In this document: positions 16,148-25,313 of the stretch, one piece after another | Position numbering within the stretch: the first letter of the stretch is position 1 | Layout of the letters: every line of letters begins with the position of its first letter | NCBI GenBank assembly: GCA_002713705.1 | Contig: PAUJ01000003.1 | Span: forward strand, 30,677 to 62,785 | Direction: 5' to 3' | Source: Flavobacteriaceae bacterium | Lineage (GTDB): Bacteria; Bacteroidota; Bacteroidia; Flavobacteriales; Flavobacteriaceae | DNA: 32,109 nucleotides | The notes under the pieces: generated by a model | What the model saw: the letters and a program-made list of their open reading frames with translations, nothing else | The model's database searches: none | What the model was told of the DNA's origin: nothing | Translations under genes and position numbers: made by a program

Positions 16148-18640
16148 TTAAAAAGAAAAACTAAAATTCCCTGTTATTCCAAAGTTCCTTGCTCCTAGAT
16201 TATCAAAATAGTTGCCACGAAAATTAAGTTGAATTGAAAATATTTTAAAAATATTCCCAACCCCAGCACTCCATTCCCAGTAGATATCTTCTGGAGATTG
16301 GTAAAGAATTGGCAAACCATCTACCCCAACATTAATAGCATTATTTGCATCTGAAATCTGACCCCATACCGCTCTAAAACCCACCAATTCACGTAAATTT
16401 AATTTTCGAATCAAGGGAACTCTCCCAAAAAATCGTCCTCCAAAATTATGCTTTAAATGAAAAGATGCATAGGTATCACTTACAAATTCGTAGTAATCTA
16501 ATTGTGTAAAAGTGTTATAAATACTCCACAGTGTTTGATTTCCCGGAATAGGACTTAATAAGCCAACAGGAACAGTACCAAATATTTTCCCTAATTCAAC
16601 GGTGGTATATAGTCTTCCTAGACCTCCAACATTCCAAGGTTGCGTATATAAGGTTTGTACTCTGTGATAATCAAAGTCACTTTTTAAAACATTTTTTAAA
16701 CCAAAAGTATAACCTAAGAAAAAGGAAGGAAAATCTCCTTGATTTATTAATTTTCTTTCTACTCCATACCCAGAAGTTTTACGTCCTGGAGTGTAATTAA
16801 TCCCTAATTCTAATTCAGACTGTTTTAATATGTCATTAATGGTGCCATTTTTATCATAATAACTTAAACTAAAGGTACCTGAAGCAGACTTTAATGTTCG
16901 ATGAGAACCTGTTATTCTAAAAATAAAATTTTTAGCAGGCTCCATTTCATAGCCTAAAGTAAAAAGATCTATATTGGTTAAACGATCGTTTGCCCCTATT
17001 GTAACCAATCCGGAAGATGCTCTATTTCTTCCCAAAACATCATTACTATTGGTTAAACTAGCTCCTGTTTGTTCTATATCTTTTCGATGACCTCCAAATA
17101 AAATTTTTCTGTTTTTTTTACTTAGCAATACCTTGCCAGACAAACCATATTTAAATTTCTCATCTTTAAATCCATAAGCACCAAAACCTTCTAATCTCCA
17201 CATATCATTTTGACCAAAATATGTTCTTCCTCCAAGTCGAAGTCGCAAACCTTCGACGTCATTATAACCTAAAACAGAAAAAACTGGCCCAGCATCAAAA
17301 CCTTTAAATTCATAATATCCACTGGCGACTAAAGCACCTATTGTATATAAATTTTTAAATCGTGGAACTGTTATCAAGGTGTCTAACATTTTATAAATAC
17401 CTTTTTCGTCACTACTTAAAGATTCCATTCTTCTTTCGTCCCAAAAACTATCAGATCGATTGTAAACTTCATAATCATAGGGATCTATATTCTCTTTATA
17501 AAATTTTTCGTCCTTAGGAATATCAAATTTGTAGTTATTAAAAAGAGTAGTTCTTTTTCCATACATACCATGAGCACTTTCTTTTTTCCTAAAACTAAAG
17601 TCACTTAACATGTAATCTCTTGTTATTAAAAAAGTAGAATCGTTTAGTACATCAAATTCTTGTTCAATATAAATTTCACGCACCCAATTTAAATTTACAC
17701 TTTTTGATGCTTGTAAATTAATTTCTTTAATGGCCCAAGTGCTATCATTTACCCAAAAGTCTCCTTTAAATGTTAATTCATTTTTTCTTCTAGGATAATA
17801 AACAATATTGTAACACCACTTATCACCAACAAAAGCACTATCTAATAACACATAATTATAAATATTAATTCCATTTGTAGATAATGGGCTATTAAAAGCT
17901 ACATCAAAGAATTTTAAATGATTGTCATAAATATCAAAATCTGAATACAAATCTTTCACTAATTCTATCAATGATTGATTGTTTTCAAAGCCCGAGTTTT
18001 TATTACCCTCTAAAAGTTCTTTTTCTTTATCAATTTTATTATCACCGTATACCTTTGAATAAGCTTCATTAATAAAAACTGGCAGGTACGTATTCCCTGT
18101 CACCCTTGAAGTATCAACTTTATCAAAAATGAATTCTATTCCTCTAAATGTTCTACTTTTAATAAGATTACTGTCAATAGTATTTATATCGAATTCTAAT
18201 TTTTCATATTTATTATAAGAATATTGATCAAACTTTTTAACCCCATTTTCTCTTCTATTTTCCCAAATTTTACGAAGAATGTCAATAGCAGGATTATTTT
18301 TTTTTGACTGTTTTCCACTAAAAATAATTACTTCTTTTAAAGAAGCAGGCTCTTCTTTTAGAATAATATTCATTTTAAAATTACTCTTTTTTTCAAGATC
18401 TAAATCTAAAGTAGTATATCCAATAAATGAAAAAATTACAGTGGTATAGGTTTCATTAGATTCTAAATAGAACCTCCCGTTTTCGTTGGTAATTGTTCCT
18501 TGATTAGAATCTTTAAAAAAAACATTAGCAAAAGCAACTGGATCTCCAAATTCATCTTTTATCTCCCCACTTACCTTGGTTTGTGATTGAACCAATGAAG
18601 TAAAAAAGAGTAATATATAAAAATAAAAATGCCTCATCAA
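16148..18640 (-). CDS. DUF5686 outer-membrane protein with carboxypeptidase-like regulatory domain
   Basis: An 830-residue envelope protein. A signal peptide (MMRHFYFYILLFFTSLVQSQ) is followed by a carboxypeptidase regulatory-like fold (GEIKDEFGDPVAFANVFFKD, TNENGRFYLES, to about residue 105), as in TonB-linked proteins. The large remainder is DUF5686 sequence. The C-terminal third alternates short aromatic strands and ends in FSFSF, as outer-membrane beta-barrels do. There is no TonB plug domain, so it is not a SusC-type receptor. The role of the family is not established. It is 86 bases downstream of pdhB and 54 bases upstream of ppa on the same strand. Confidence 0.85.
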   Translation of the reverse strand: MMRHFYFYILLFFTSLVQSQTKVSGEIKDEFGDPVAFANVFFKDSNQGTITNENGRFYLESNETYTTVIFSFIGYTTLDLDLEKKSNFKMNIILKEEPASLKEVIIFSGKQSKKNNPAIDILRKIWENRRENGVKKFDQYSYNKYEKLEFDINTIDSNLIKSRTFRGIEFIFDKVDTSRVTGNTYLPVFINEAYSKVYGDNKIDKEKELLEGNKNSGFENNQSLIELVKDLYSDFDIYDNHLKFFDVAFNSPLSTNGINIYNYVLLDSAFVGDKWCYNIVYYPRRKNELTFKGDFWVNDSTWAIKEINLQASKSVNLNWVREIYIEQEFDVLNDSTFLITRDYMLSDFSFRKKESAHGMYGKRTTLFNNYKFDIPKDEKFYKENIDPYDYEVYNRSDSFWDERRMESLSSDEKGIYKMLDTLITVPRFKNLYTIGALVASGYYEFKGFDAGPVFSVLGYNDVEGLRLRLGGRTYFGQNDMWRLEGFGAYGFKDEKFKYGLSGKVLLSKKNRKILFGGHRKDIEQTGASLTNSNDVLGRNRASSGLVTIGANDRLTNIDLFTLGYEMEPAKNFIFRITGSHRTLKSASGTFSLSYYDKNGTINDILKQSELELGINYTPGRKTSGYGVERKLINQGDFPSFFLGYTFGLKNVLKSDFDYHRVQTLYTQPWNVGGLGRLYTTVELGKIFGTVPVGLLSPIPGNQTLWSIYNTFTQLDYYEFVSDTYASFHLKHNFGGRFFGRVPLIRKLNLRELVGFRAVWGQISDANNAINVGVDGLPILYQSPEDIYWEWSAGVGNIFKIFSIQLNFRGNYFDNLGARNFGITGNFSFSF

Positions 18641-18726
18641 AAGTAATTCGATGTTAAGATATTAATAATAAGAAAAGTAATTTTAAAAAAATAATTTACA
18701 AAGTCAATTAATACATGTAGTATATC

Positions 18727-19704
18727 TTATTTATATAACACTTTTTTTACCGCCTTTATTACATCAGTACTATTGGGTAACCATTCCGCAAGTAAAACTG
18801 GAGAAAATGGCGCTGGTGTATCTGCTGTATTTATTTTAATAATTGGAGCGTCTAAATAATCGAAAGCTTGTTCTTGTACTTGATATGTAATTTCTGTTGA
18901 AATATTTCCAAAAGGCCATGCTTCTTCTAGGATCACTAGACGGTTCGTTTTTTTAACAGATTCTAAAATTGTTTTATGATCTAATGGTCTTACGGTACGC
19001 AAATCAATAACCTCACATTCAATACCTTCTTCAGAAAGCACATTAGCTGCTTTATAGGCTTCTTTAATAATTTTTCCGAAAGATACGATAGTGACATCCG
19101 TTCCTTGTCTTTTTATTTCAGCAACCCCTAAAGGAATTAAATATTCTCCTTCTGGAACCTCAGCTTTATCACCATACATTTGTTCACTTTCCATAAAGAT
19201 AACTGGATCATCATCTCTAATTGCGCTTTTTAAAAGACCTTTTGCATCTTTAGGATTACTAGGAACTACTACTTTTAAACCCGGACAATTGGCATACCAA
19301 CTTTCAAAGGCTTGAGAATGAGTTGCAGCAAGTTGACCAGCAGAGGCTGTTGGACCTCTAAATACGATAGGAATATTAAATTGCCCACCACTCATCTGAC
19401 GCATTTTTGCGGCATTATTTATTATTTGATCAATCCCTACTAAGGAGAAATTAAAAGTCATGTATTCAACTATAGGTCTATTACCATTCATAGCAGAACC
19501 AATAGCAATTCCTGAAAAACCAAGTTCAGCTATTGGAGTATCAATAACTCTTAACTCGCCAAATTCATCTAACATTCCCTTACTAGCTTTATAAGCACCA
19601 TTGTATTCGGCAACTTCCTCACCCATTAAATAAACGCTTTCATCACGACGCATTTCTTCACTCATGGCTTCACAAATAGCTTCTCTAAATTGAATTGTTT
19701 TCAT
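18727..19704 (-). CDS. pdhB: Pyruvate dehydrogenase E1 component, beta subunit
   Basis: A 325-residue transketolase-type E1 beta subunit. MGEEVAEYNGAYKASKG and DTPIAELGFSGIAIG (E60 is the thiamine-activating Glu) mark the N-terminal half; VIDLRTVRPLD and EEAWPFGNISTEI mark the C-terminal half. With an E1 alpha subunit encoded elsewhere it decarboxylates pyruvate for acetyl-CoA. No alpha, E2 or E3 gene is nearby, so the subunits are split. A branched-chain 2-oxoacid E1 beta is the alternative; length and motifs favour PdhB. Confidence 0.88.
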   Translation of the reverse strand: MKTIQFREAICEAMSEEMRRDESVYLMGEEVAEYNGAYKASKGMLDEFGELRVIDTPIAELGFSGIAIGSAMNGNRPIVEYMTFNFSLVGIDQIINNAAKMRQMSGGQFNIPIVFRGPTASAGQLAATHSQAFESWYANCPGLKVVVPSNPKDAKGLLKSAIRDDDPVIFMESEQMYGDKAEVPEGEYLIPLGVAEIKRQGTDVTIVSFGKIIKEAYKAANVLSEEGIECEVIDLRTVRPLDHKTILESVKKTNRLVILEEAWPFGNISTEITYQVQEQAFDYLDAPIIKINTADTPAPFSPVLLAEWLPNSTDVIKAVKKVLYK

Positions 19705-19789
19705 ATTTAATATTATAATTTAAAAAAAACCTGAATCGTATCAGATTTAAAAAATCTACTACATAATTTTCTCTTTATAAAAAGAGTTA

Positions 19790-19797
19790 CAAAAATA
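19790..19797 (-). promoter_or_regulatory. -7 box of the pdhB promoter
   Basis: Minus-strand TATTTTTG fits TAnnTTTG and gives an about 80-base leader to the pdhB start. No matching upstream TTG is visible. Confidence 0.45.
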
Positions 19798-19885
19798 CTA
19801 TTATTTATATATGGCTCCCTATTTTTTTCTAAAGTTTTAACTAATTTTTATTATGCGTGCATAGTAAAAAGCATAAAAATATCCT

Positions 19886-19893
19886 TATATTTG
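19886..19893 (+). promoter_or_regulatory. -7 box of the etfB promoter
   Basis: TATATTTG fits TAnnTTTG about 70 bases upstream of the etfB ATG. The upstream TTG element is not apparent. The divergent pdhB box is about 90 bases away. Confidence 0.5.
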
Positions 19894-19961
19894 TAACTTG
19901 AAATTTAAAGCTTTTTTATGCCATAAAATTTCTTAAAAAAAATAAATAATAAAATATTACT

Positions 19962-20702
19962 ATGAAAATATTAGTGTGTATAAGTCACGTACCAGACACT
20001 ACATCTAGAATTAATTTTACTGAAGAAAATTCTAAATTTGACACAAATGGTGTTCAATTTGTAATTAATCCTAATGATGAATTTGGATTAACACGTGCTA
20101 TGTGGTTTAAAGAAAAACAAGGTGCAACAGTTCATGTTGTAAATGTTGGAGGACCAGAAACAGAACCAACTTTAAGAAAGGCATTGGCAATAGGTGCAGA
20201 CGAAGCAATAAGAGTTAATGCGGCTGCTACTGATGGTTTTTATGTTGCAAAACAACTTGCAAATATTGCTAATGAAGGTGAATATGATTTAATAATTGGC
20301 GGTCGTGAATCCATCGATTATAATGGTGGAATGGTTCCAGGAATGATTGCTAAATTGACAGATGCTAATTTTGTCAATATGTGTATCAATATTGAAGTAG
20401 AAGGAACCAATGTAACCGCAGCTCGTGAAATAGATGGTGGTAATGAAATTATTAATACTAACCTCCCTTTAGTTGTAGCTGGACAAAAAGGTATTGTTGA
20501 AGAATCTGACCTTCGAATTCCAAATATGAGAGGTATTATGCAAGCACGTAGCAAACCGTTAAAAGTAAAAGAACCAATAAATACCAATATAGAAACAAAA
20601 ATTACTGGTTTCTCAAAACCAGATTCAAAAGGTGCTGTTAAATTGGTAGATAATGTTGATGAATTAATCAACCTGTTGCACAATGAAGCAAAGGTGATTT
20701 AG
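19962..20702 (+). CDS. etfB: Electron transfer flavoprotein, beta subunit
   Basis: A 246-residue EtfB. It opens MKILVCISHVPDTTSRINF and contains the AMP-binding region around DLIIGGRESIDYNGGMVPGM and the family signature PNMRGIMQARSKPLKV. Together with EtfA it accepts electrons from acyl-CoA dehydrogenases and hands them to ETF:quinone oxidoreductase, so it serves fatty acid oxidation. It is followed by etfA after a 99-base spacer with two hairpins. Confidence 0.95.
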   Translation: MKILVCISHVPDTTSRINFTEENSKFDTNGVQFVINPNDEFGLTRAMWFKEKQGATVHVVNVGGPETEPTLRKALAIGADEAIRVNAAATDGFYVAKQLANIANEGEYDLIIGGRESIDYNGGMVPGMIAKLTDANFVNMCINIEVEGTNVTAAREIDGGNEIINTNLPLVVAGQKGIVEESDLRIPNMRGIMQARSKPLKVKEPINTNIETKITGFSKPDSKGAVKLVDNVDELINLLHNEAKVI

Positions 20703-20717
20703 ACGCTGGTTAAATCA

Positions 20718-20735
20718 TTCCGAAATAATTCGGAA
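20718..20735. repeat. Perfect 7-base hairpin in the etfB-etfA spacer
   Basis: TTCCGAA-ATAA-TTCGGAA forms a perfect stem with a 4-base loop. It has no T-run after it, so it is not a normal terminator. Confidence 0.6.
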
Positions 20736-20765
20736 ACTTATAAAATTAAAGAAATGTTTAAAAAA

Positions 20766-20790
20766 GTCCTGAATTTAGTTCAGGATGACA
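20766..20790. repeat. Hairpin of the dispersed CATCCTGAA...TTCAGGA type in the etfB-etfA spacer
   Basis: TCCTGAA-TTTAG-TTCAGGA is flanked by GTC-like ends. Read on the minus strand (GTCATCCTGAAC ... TTCAGGAC) it resembles a short palindromic element that I recall as frequent between genes in Bacteroidota. One copy alone in this window cannot prove that it is repeated. Confidence 0.5.
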
Positions 20791-20801
20791 AAAAATAAAA
20801 T

Positions 20802-21770
20802 ATGTCAGTATTAGTATATACAGAATCTGAAAAAGGTACGTTTAAAAAAATAGCTTTCGAAGCGGTATCCTATGCAAAAGGGATAGCCGATATGTTAGGA
20901 ACCTCGGTTACTGCAATATCCATAAATGGTAATAATACCGATCAATTAGGAAAATATGGAGCTTCTAAAGTTCTTCAAGTTTCTAATGATCAATTGCAAA
21001 TTTTTAATGCTTCAGCTTATGCAGATACGATTGCACAAGCTGCAAAAAGTGAAGCATCACCTGTAGTAATAATTTCATCCAGTGCAAACAGCAAGTATCT
21101 TGCACCCTTATTAGCGGTAAATATGGAAGCTGGGTTTGTCCCAAATGTGACGGAATTGCCAACAAGTACTTCACCATTTAAAATAAGCTCAACCGTATTT
21201 TCAAATAAAGCGTTTGCTACTACAGAAATTACTACCGAAAAAAAATTAATTGCACTTGCTAAAAATGCTTTTGGTGTTTTAGAAAATGATACTTCTTTAA
21301 CTACAGAAGCGTTCTCTCCAAGTTTATCAGAAAAAGACTTTAATACCAAGGTGGCTTCTATAGAAAAAACTAACGACAAAGTAACTATTGCAGATGCTGA
21401 TATCGTAGTTTCTGCAGGACGTGGCATGAAAGGTCCTGAAAACTGGGGAATGATTGAAGATTTAGCTGAGGTATTAGGTGCAGCTACTGCTTGTTCAAAA
21501 CCAGTGAGTGACTTAGGTTGGAGACCTCATGGTGAACACGTGGGACAAACTGGAAAACCAGTATCTTCTAATTTATACATTGCAATTGGTATTTCTGGAG
21601 CAATTCAACATTTAGCAGGAGTAAATTCTTCAAAAGTAAAAGTTGTAATCAATAATGACCCTGAAGCGCCTTTCTTTAAAGCTGCTGATTATGGTATCGT
21701 TGGAGATGCTTTTGAGTTTGTACCACTACTAATAGAAAAATTAAAGGAGTTTAAAAGTAATAACGCATAA
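20802..21770 (+). CDS. etfA: Electron transfer flavoprotein, alpha subunit
   Basis: A 322-residue EtfA. The N-terminal half is the degenerate nucleotide-binding domain. The C-terminal half has the FAD-binding signature: VSAGRGMKGPENWGMI, KPVSDLGWRPHGEHVGQTG and YIAIGISGAIQHLAG, then INNDPEAPFFKAADYGIVGD. Length and motifs are normal. It is the second gene of the etf transcript and ends at a strong terminator. Confidence 0.96.
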   Translation: MSVLVYTESEKGTFKKIAFEAVSYAKGIADMLGTSVTAISINGNNTDQLGKYGASKVLQVSNDQLQIFNASAYADTIAQAAKSEASPVVIISSSANSKYLAPLLAVNMEAGFVPNVTELPTSTSPFKISSTVFSNKAFATTEITTEKKLIALAKNAFGVLENDTSLTTEAFSPSLSEKDFNTKVASIEKTNDKVTIADADIVVSAGRGMKGPENWGMIEDLAEVLGAATACSKPVSDLGWRPHGEHVGQTGKPVSSNLYIAIGISGAIQHLAGVNSSKVKVVINNDPEAPFFKAADYGIVGDAFEFVPLLIEKLKEFKSNNA

Positions 21771-21801
21771 TTTTTTATTAATTTGGGCCTTAATAAATGG
21801 G

Positions 21802-21846
21802 CTGTTTAATTTTAGGCGAACCCAAAAAATTAAACAGTTTTTTTTT
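21802..21846 (+). terminator. Terminator of the etfBA operon
   Basis: A 12-base perfect stem, CTGTTTAATTTT pairing with AAAATTAAACAG (21802-21813 and 21826-21837), followed directly by nine T. Confidence 0.9.
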
Positions 21847-21857
21847 AATATATTTTA

Positions 21858-22481
21858 ATGAGTTTAATAAAACTAAATATTAAAGGGATTTCATACAGTC
21901 AAACTCAAAATGGTGCTTATGCATTAATTTTGAGTGAAGAAAATGGAGATCAAAAATTACCAATCGTTATAGGTGCTTTTGAAGCCCAATCTATAGCTAT
22001 TGCACTAGAGAAAGAAATTATGCCACCTAGGCCTCTAACCCATGATTTATTTAAAACCTTTGCAACACGATACGATATTGTTGTTCAACAAGTAATTATT
22101 CATAAATTATTAGATGGTGTTTTTTATTCTAGTATTATTTGTGAAAGAGATGGCATTGAAGAAATAATAGACGCAAGAACTAGTGATGCTATTGCTTTAG
22201 CACTGCGTTTTGATGCACCAATTTTTACCTATAAAAATATTCTAGACAAAGCTGGTATTAAAACGGAAGTAGAGCCCTACAAAAATGATCTTTCCAAGAA
22301 AGCAGCGACTGTTATCAAACAGCTTATTACTGGTGACGATAAAAAATCTTCTATTTCTACTCGAGAAGACTTCAGCAAGCATTCATTAAAAAAACTAAAA
22401 AAAATGCTTGAAGATGCAGTTAATAGTGAAGAATATGAAAAAGCAGTAAGTATTCGAGACGAAATTTCAAAAAGACAATAG
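21858..22481 (+). CDS. Bifunctional nuclease (BFN/DUF151) family protein with a UVR-like tail
   Basis: A 207-residue protein. Residues 1 to about 135 are the BFN/DUF151 domain (YALILSEENGDQKLPIVIG, EAQSIAIALE, DARTSDAIALALRFDAPIF). The tail, about 170-207, reads KKLKKMLEDAVNSEEYEKAVSIRDEI, the UvrB/UvrC-interaction (UVR) pattern. Plant and bacterial BFN proteins have been described as DNA/RNA nucleases, but the biochemical role of this family in bacteria is poorly settled. It starts 11 bases after the etf terminator and stops six bases before the transporter gene. I see no exact promoter box in front. Confidence 0.85.
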   Translation: MSLIKLNIKGISYSQTQNGAYALILSEENGDQKLPIVIGAFEAQSIAIALEKEIMPPRPLTHDLFKTFATRYDIVVQQVIIHKLLDGVFYSSIICERDGIEEIIDARTSDAIALALRFDAPIFTYKNILDKAGIKTEVEPYKNDLSKKAATVIKQLITGDDKKSSISTREDFSKHSLKKLKKMLEDAVNSEEYEKAVSIRDEISKRQ

Positions 22482-22487
22482 CATCCT

Positions 22488-24203
22488 ATGCAAAAATATT
22501 TATTAGTTGGAGTTTTAGTTTTAGTTCAGTTTTTATCATTTGGACAAAACTTAGAGAAAAAATGGCAGTTTTCTAGTATTGAAAATGCAGAAGAAGAATC
22601 TTTAATAAGTATAAATCCAGAAAACGACTTTTTAACACTAAGGGATGGAACTTTTTCATACGAATTAGAAGCTAAAGAAAACTTAAAAGCTTCCGGAGAT
22701 TATATGTTCCAAAATAAGTTAATGATTTTTTATTACAATCAACCTACGGATACTATTAGAAGGTATAAAATAAGTGAGCTTACCGATTCAACATTAATAT
22801 TCACTGAAAATGGATCGAATTATAAATTTATAAGTTCCATCGGCGAACAAAAAGAAGAAATACTGCAATCAGAATCGAATTCAGGAGTAATACCAAGTCA
22901 AGGTTTTTCTTTTACGAGTATTTGGAAAGGTGTTTTAGGAATGACTTCCTTGTTATTTATCGCATTTTTATTTAGCAGTAACAGAAAAGCTATTAATTGG
23001 AAAACAGTAGGTATTGGCTTAGCGTTTCAATTATTTATTGCTATTGGTGTTCTAAAAGTTTCTTTTGTACAAAATGCATTTGAGGCTGTTGGAAAAGTAT
23101 TTGTAAGCATATTAGAATTTACAAGAGCTGGTAGTAAGTTCTTATTTGAAGGACTGGTAGTAGATATGGATACCTTTGGATTTATTTTTGCATTTCAAGT
23201 ATTACCAACTATCATCTTCTTCTCTGCATTAACATCTGTGTTATTTTACTTTGGGGTTATCCAAAAAGTAGTTAAAGCCTTTGGTTGGTTATTATCAAAA
23301 CTATTAAAAATATCTGGTGCCGAAAGCTTTAGTGTCGCTGGAAATATCTTTTTAGGACAAACAGAAGCTCCCCTTCTTATCAAAGAGTATTTAGAAAAAA
23401 TGACTAAATCAGAAATACTTTTAGTAATGATTGGAGGAATGGCAACTGTTGCAGGCGCCGTTCTTGCTGCATATATTGGGTTTTTAGGTGGTAATGATCC
23501 AGTACTTAGATTATTGTTTGCAAAGCATTTATTAGCAGCATCGGTTATGGCTGCGCCAGGTGCCATTGTAATTTCAAAAATATTATACCCACAAACCGAG
23601 GTCATCAATACAGATGTTGAAGTTTCTTCAGAAAAAATTGGATCTAACGTATTAGATTCAATCGCAATCGGAACTACAGAAGGATTAAAGTTAGCTGTAA
23701 ATGTTGGCGCTATGTTGTTAGTTTTTGTTGCCTTTATAGCAATGTTCAATGGAATTCTAGGTTGGCTTGGAGGTTTTACTACTATTAATAGCTGGGTTGC
23801 AGCAAATTCTTCCTATGATCAACTTTCATTAGAAGCCATTCTTGGTACTGTATTCGCTCCATTAATGTGGTTAATTGGAGTTGCAAAAGAAGATATGATG
23901 ATGATGGGACAACTTTTAGGAATCAAATTAGTAGCTAGTGAATTTCTTGGCTATATACAGCTTGCAGATCTTAAAAATGTTGCCAATGCCACTCATTTAA
24001 CCTATGAAAAGTCAATTATCATGGCCACCTATATGTTATGCGGTTTTGCAAATTTTGCTTCCATTGGCATTCAAATTGGGGGAATTGGATCATTAGCACC
24101 GGGACAACGTAAAACCTTATCAAAATTTGGAATGAAAGCATTAATCGGTGGTAGTATCGCATCTTTAATTTCAGCTACCATCGCTGGAATGATTATAGGA
24201 TAA
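22488..24203 (+). CDS. NupC-type (CNT) nucleoside transporter with N-terminal exported domain
   Basis: A 571-residue protein. A signal-like segment (MQKYLLVGVLVLVQFLSFGQ) leads into about 100 soluble residues with strands that look lipocalin-like (WQFSSIEN, FLTLRDGTFSYELEA, YKISELTDSTLIFTENG). A full concentrative nucleoside transporter follows from about residue 145. The CNT signatures are GQTEAPLLIKEYL (about 290), GGMATVAGAVLAAY and FANFASIGIQIGGIG. CNT proteins take up nucleosides with Na+ or H+; a Na+-pumping pyrophosphatase nearby would fit, but that is inference. Simple bacterial NupC proteins have about 400 residues, so the front part is additional. No lipobox Cys is seen. Confidence 0.88.
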   Translation: MQKYLLVGVLVLVQFLSFGQNLEKKWQFSSIENAEEESLISINPENDFLTLRDGTFSYELEAKENLKASGDYMFQNKLMIFYYNQPTDTIRRYKISELTDSTLIFTENGSNYKFISSIGEQKEEILQSESNSGVIPSQGFSFTSIWKGVLGMTSLLFIAFLFSSNRKAINWKTVGIGLAFQLFIAIGVLKVSFVQNAFEAVGKVFVSILEFTRAGSKFLFEGLVVDMDTFGFIFAFQVLPTIIFFSALTSVLFYFGVIQKVVKAFGWLLSKLLKISGAESFSVAGNIFLGQTEAPLLIKEYLEKMTKSEILLVMIGGMATVAGAVLAAYIGFLGGNDPVLRLLFAKHLLAASVMAAPGAIVISKILYPQTEVINTDVEVSSEKIGSNVLDSIAIGTTEGLKLAVNVGAMLLVFVAFIAMFNGILGWLGGFTTINSWVAANSSYDQLSLEAILGTVFAPLMWLIGVAKEDMMMMGQLLGIKLVASEFLGYIQLADLKNVANATHLTYEKSIIMATYMLCGFANFASIGIQIGGIGSLAPGQRKTLSKFGMKALIGGSIASLISATIAGMIIG

Positions 24204-24343
24204 GATTAATTTTAATCATTTTTTTAATGTTTCTTTTTTTATCTTTTAAAGATTATGAGGTAAATCCCTGCTTTAAATTTTAATTATATATAACCTCTTG
24301 TTATTCACTATTTACGTTGATAACTTTTAATAATATAAAGGTC

Positions 24344-24374
24344 CTTTAGAAATAATTATCTAAAGCTTTTTTTT
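24344..24374 (+). terminator. Terminator upstream of thyA
   Basis: Stem CTTTAGA/TCTAAAG with an 8-base loop, then C and eight T. It lies 140 bases after the transporter stop and 66 bases before thyA, so it ends the BFN-transporter transcript or attenuates thyA. Confidence 0.65.
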
Positions 24375-24440
24375 ATTTTTAACCTCATAAGAATTTGAAT
24401 CTATTATTATAAAACCCCCTTTTATTACGAGGAGTCATCT

Positions 24441-25265
24441 ATGAAACAATACCACGATCTTATAAAGCATGTTTTAGAAAACGGAACCACAAAACAAGAT
24501 AGAACAGGAACAGGAACTAAAAGTGTTTTTGGTTACCAAATGCGATTCGACTTAAGCAAAGGTTTCCCAATGGTAACCACAAAAAAACTTCATTTAAAAT
24601 CAATCGTTTATGAATTGTTATGGTTTTTAAAAGGCGATACCAATATTAAATACCTTCAAGAAAATGGAGTTCGTATTTGGAATGAGTGGGCAGATGAAAA
24701 AGGTGATTTAGGTCCTGTTTACGGATATCAATGGCGTAATTGGAATGGTGATGAAATTGATCAAATTTCAGAAATCATCGAAACGATTAAAACCAATCCA
24801 GACAGCAGAAGAATGTTAGTTTCTGCCTGGAATCCAAGTGTGTTACCTGATACCAGTAAAACATTTTCAGATAATGTAGCTAATGGTAAAGCAGCTTTAC
24901 CTCCTTGTCACGCTTTTTTTCAATTTTATGTAGCCAATGGGAAGTTATCTTGTCAATTATACCAGCGAAGTGCCGATATCTTTTTAGGAGTCCCCTTTAA
25001 CATAGCATCCTATGCATTATTTACCATGATGATGGCTCAAGCTTGTGGACTAGAAGCAGGAGATTTTATACATACTTTTGGCGATGCACATATTTATAGC
25101 AATCATCAAGAGCAAATAGATCTTCAATTATCAAGAGATCTAAAACCGCTTCCTAAAATGATTTTAAATCCAGAAGTGAAAAATATTTTCGATTTTACAT
25201 TTGATGATTTCACTTTAACAGATTACGAGCACCACCCGCATATTAAAGGTGCTGTGGCTATTTAA
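24441..25265 (+). CDS. thyA: Thymidylate synthase
   Basis: A 274-residue classic ThyA. The catalytic Cys is C156 in [24 protein letters not shown] holds the phosphate-binding Arg, and [21 protein letters not shown] is the nucleotide- and folate-binding core. It makes dTMP from dUMP and methylene-THF, giving dihydrofolate that the neighbouring DHFR recycles. About ten residues are inserted before the active-site loop compared with E. coli. GAGGAG at 24429-24434 is a good Shine-Dalgarno sequence, which is uncommon in this phylum. Confidence 0.97.
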   Translation: MKQYHDLIKHVLENGTTKQDRTGTGTKSVFGYQMRFDLSKGFPMVTTKKLHLKSIVYELLWFLKGDTNIKYLQENGVRIWNEWADEKGDLGPVYGYQWRNWNGDEIDQISEIIETIKTNPDSRRMLVSAWNPSVLPDTSKTFSDNVANGKAALPPCHAFFQFYVANGKLSCQLYQRSADIFLGVPFNIASYALFTMMMAQACGLEAGDFIHTFGDAHIYSNHQEQIDLQLSRDLKPLPKMILNPEVKNIFDFTFDDFTLTDYEHHPHIKGAVAI

Positions 25266-25313
25266 TTTATTTTAAAAAAACAGTATATTTACCTTAAGTC
25301 TAAAAAAAAGAAT

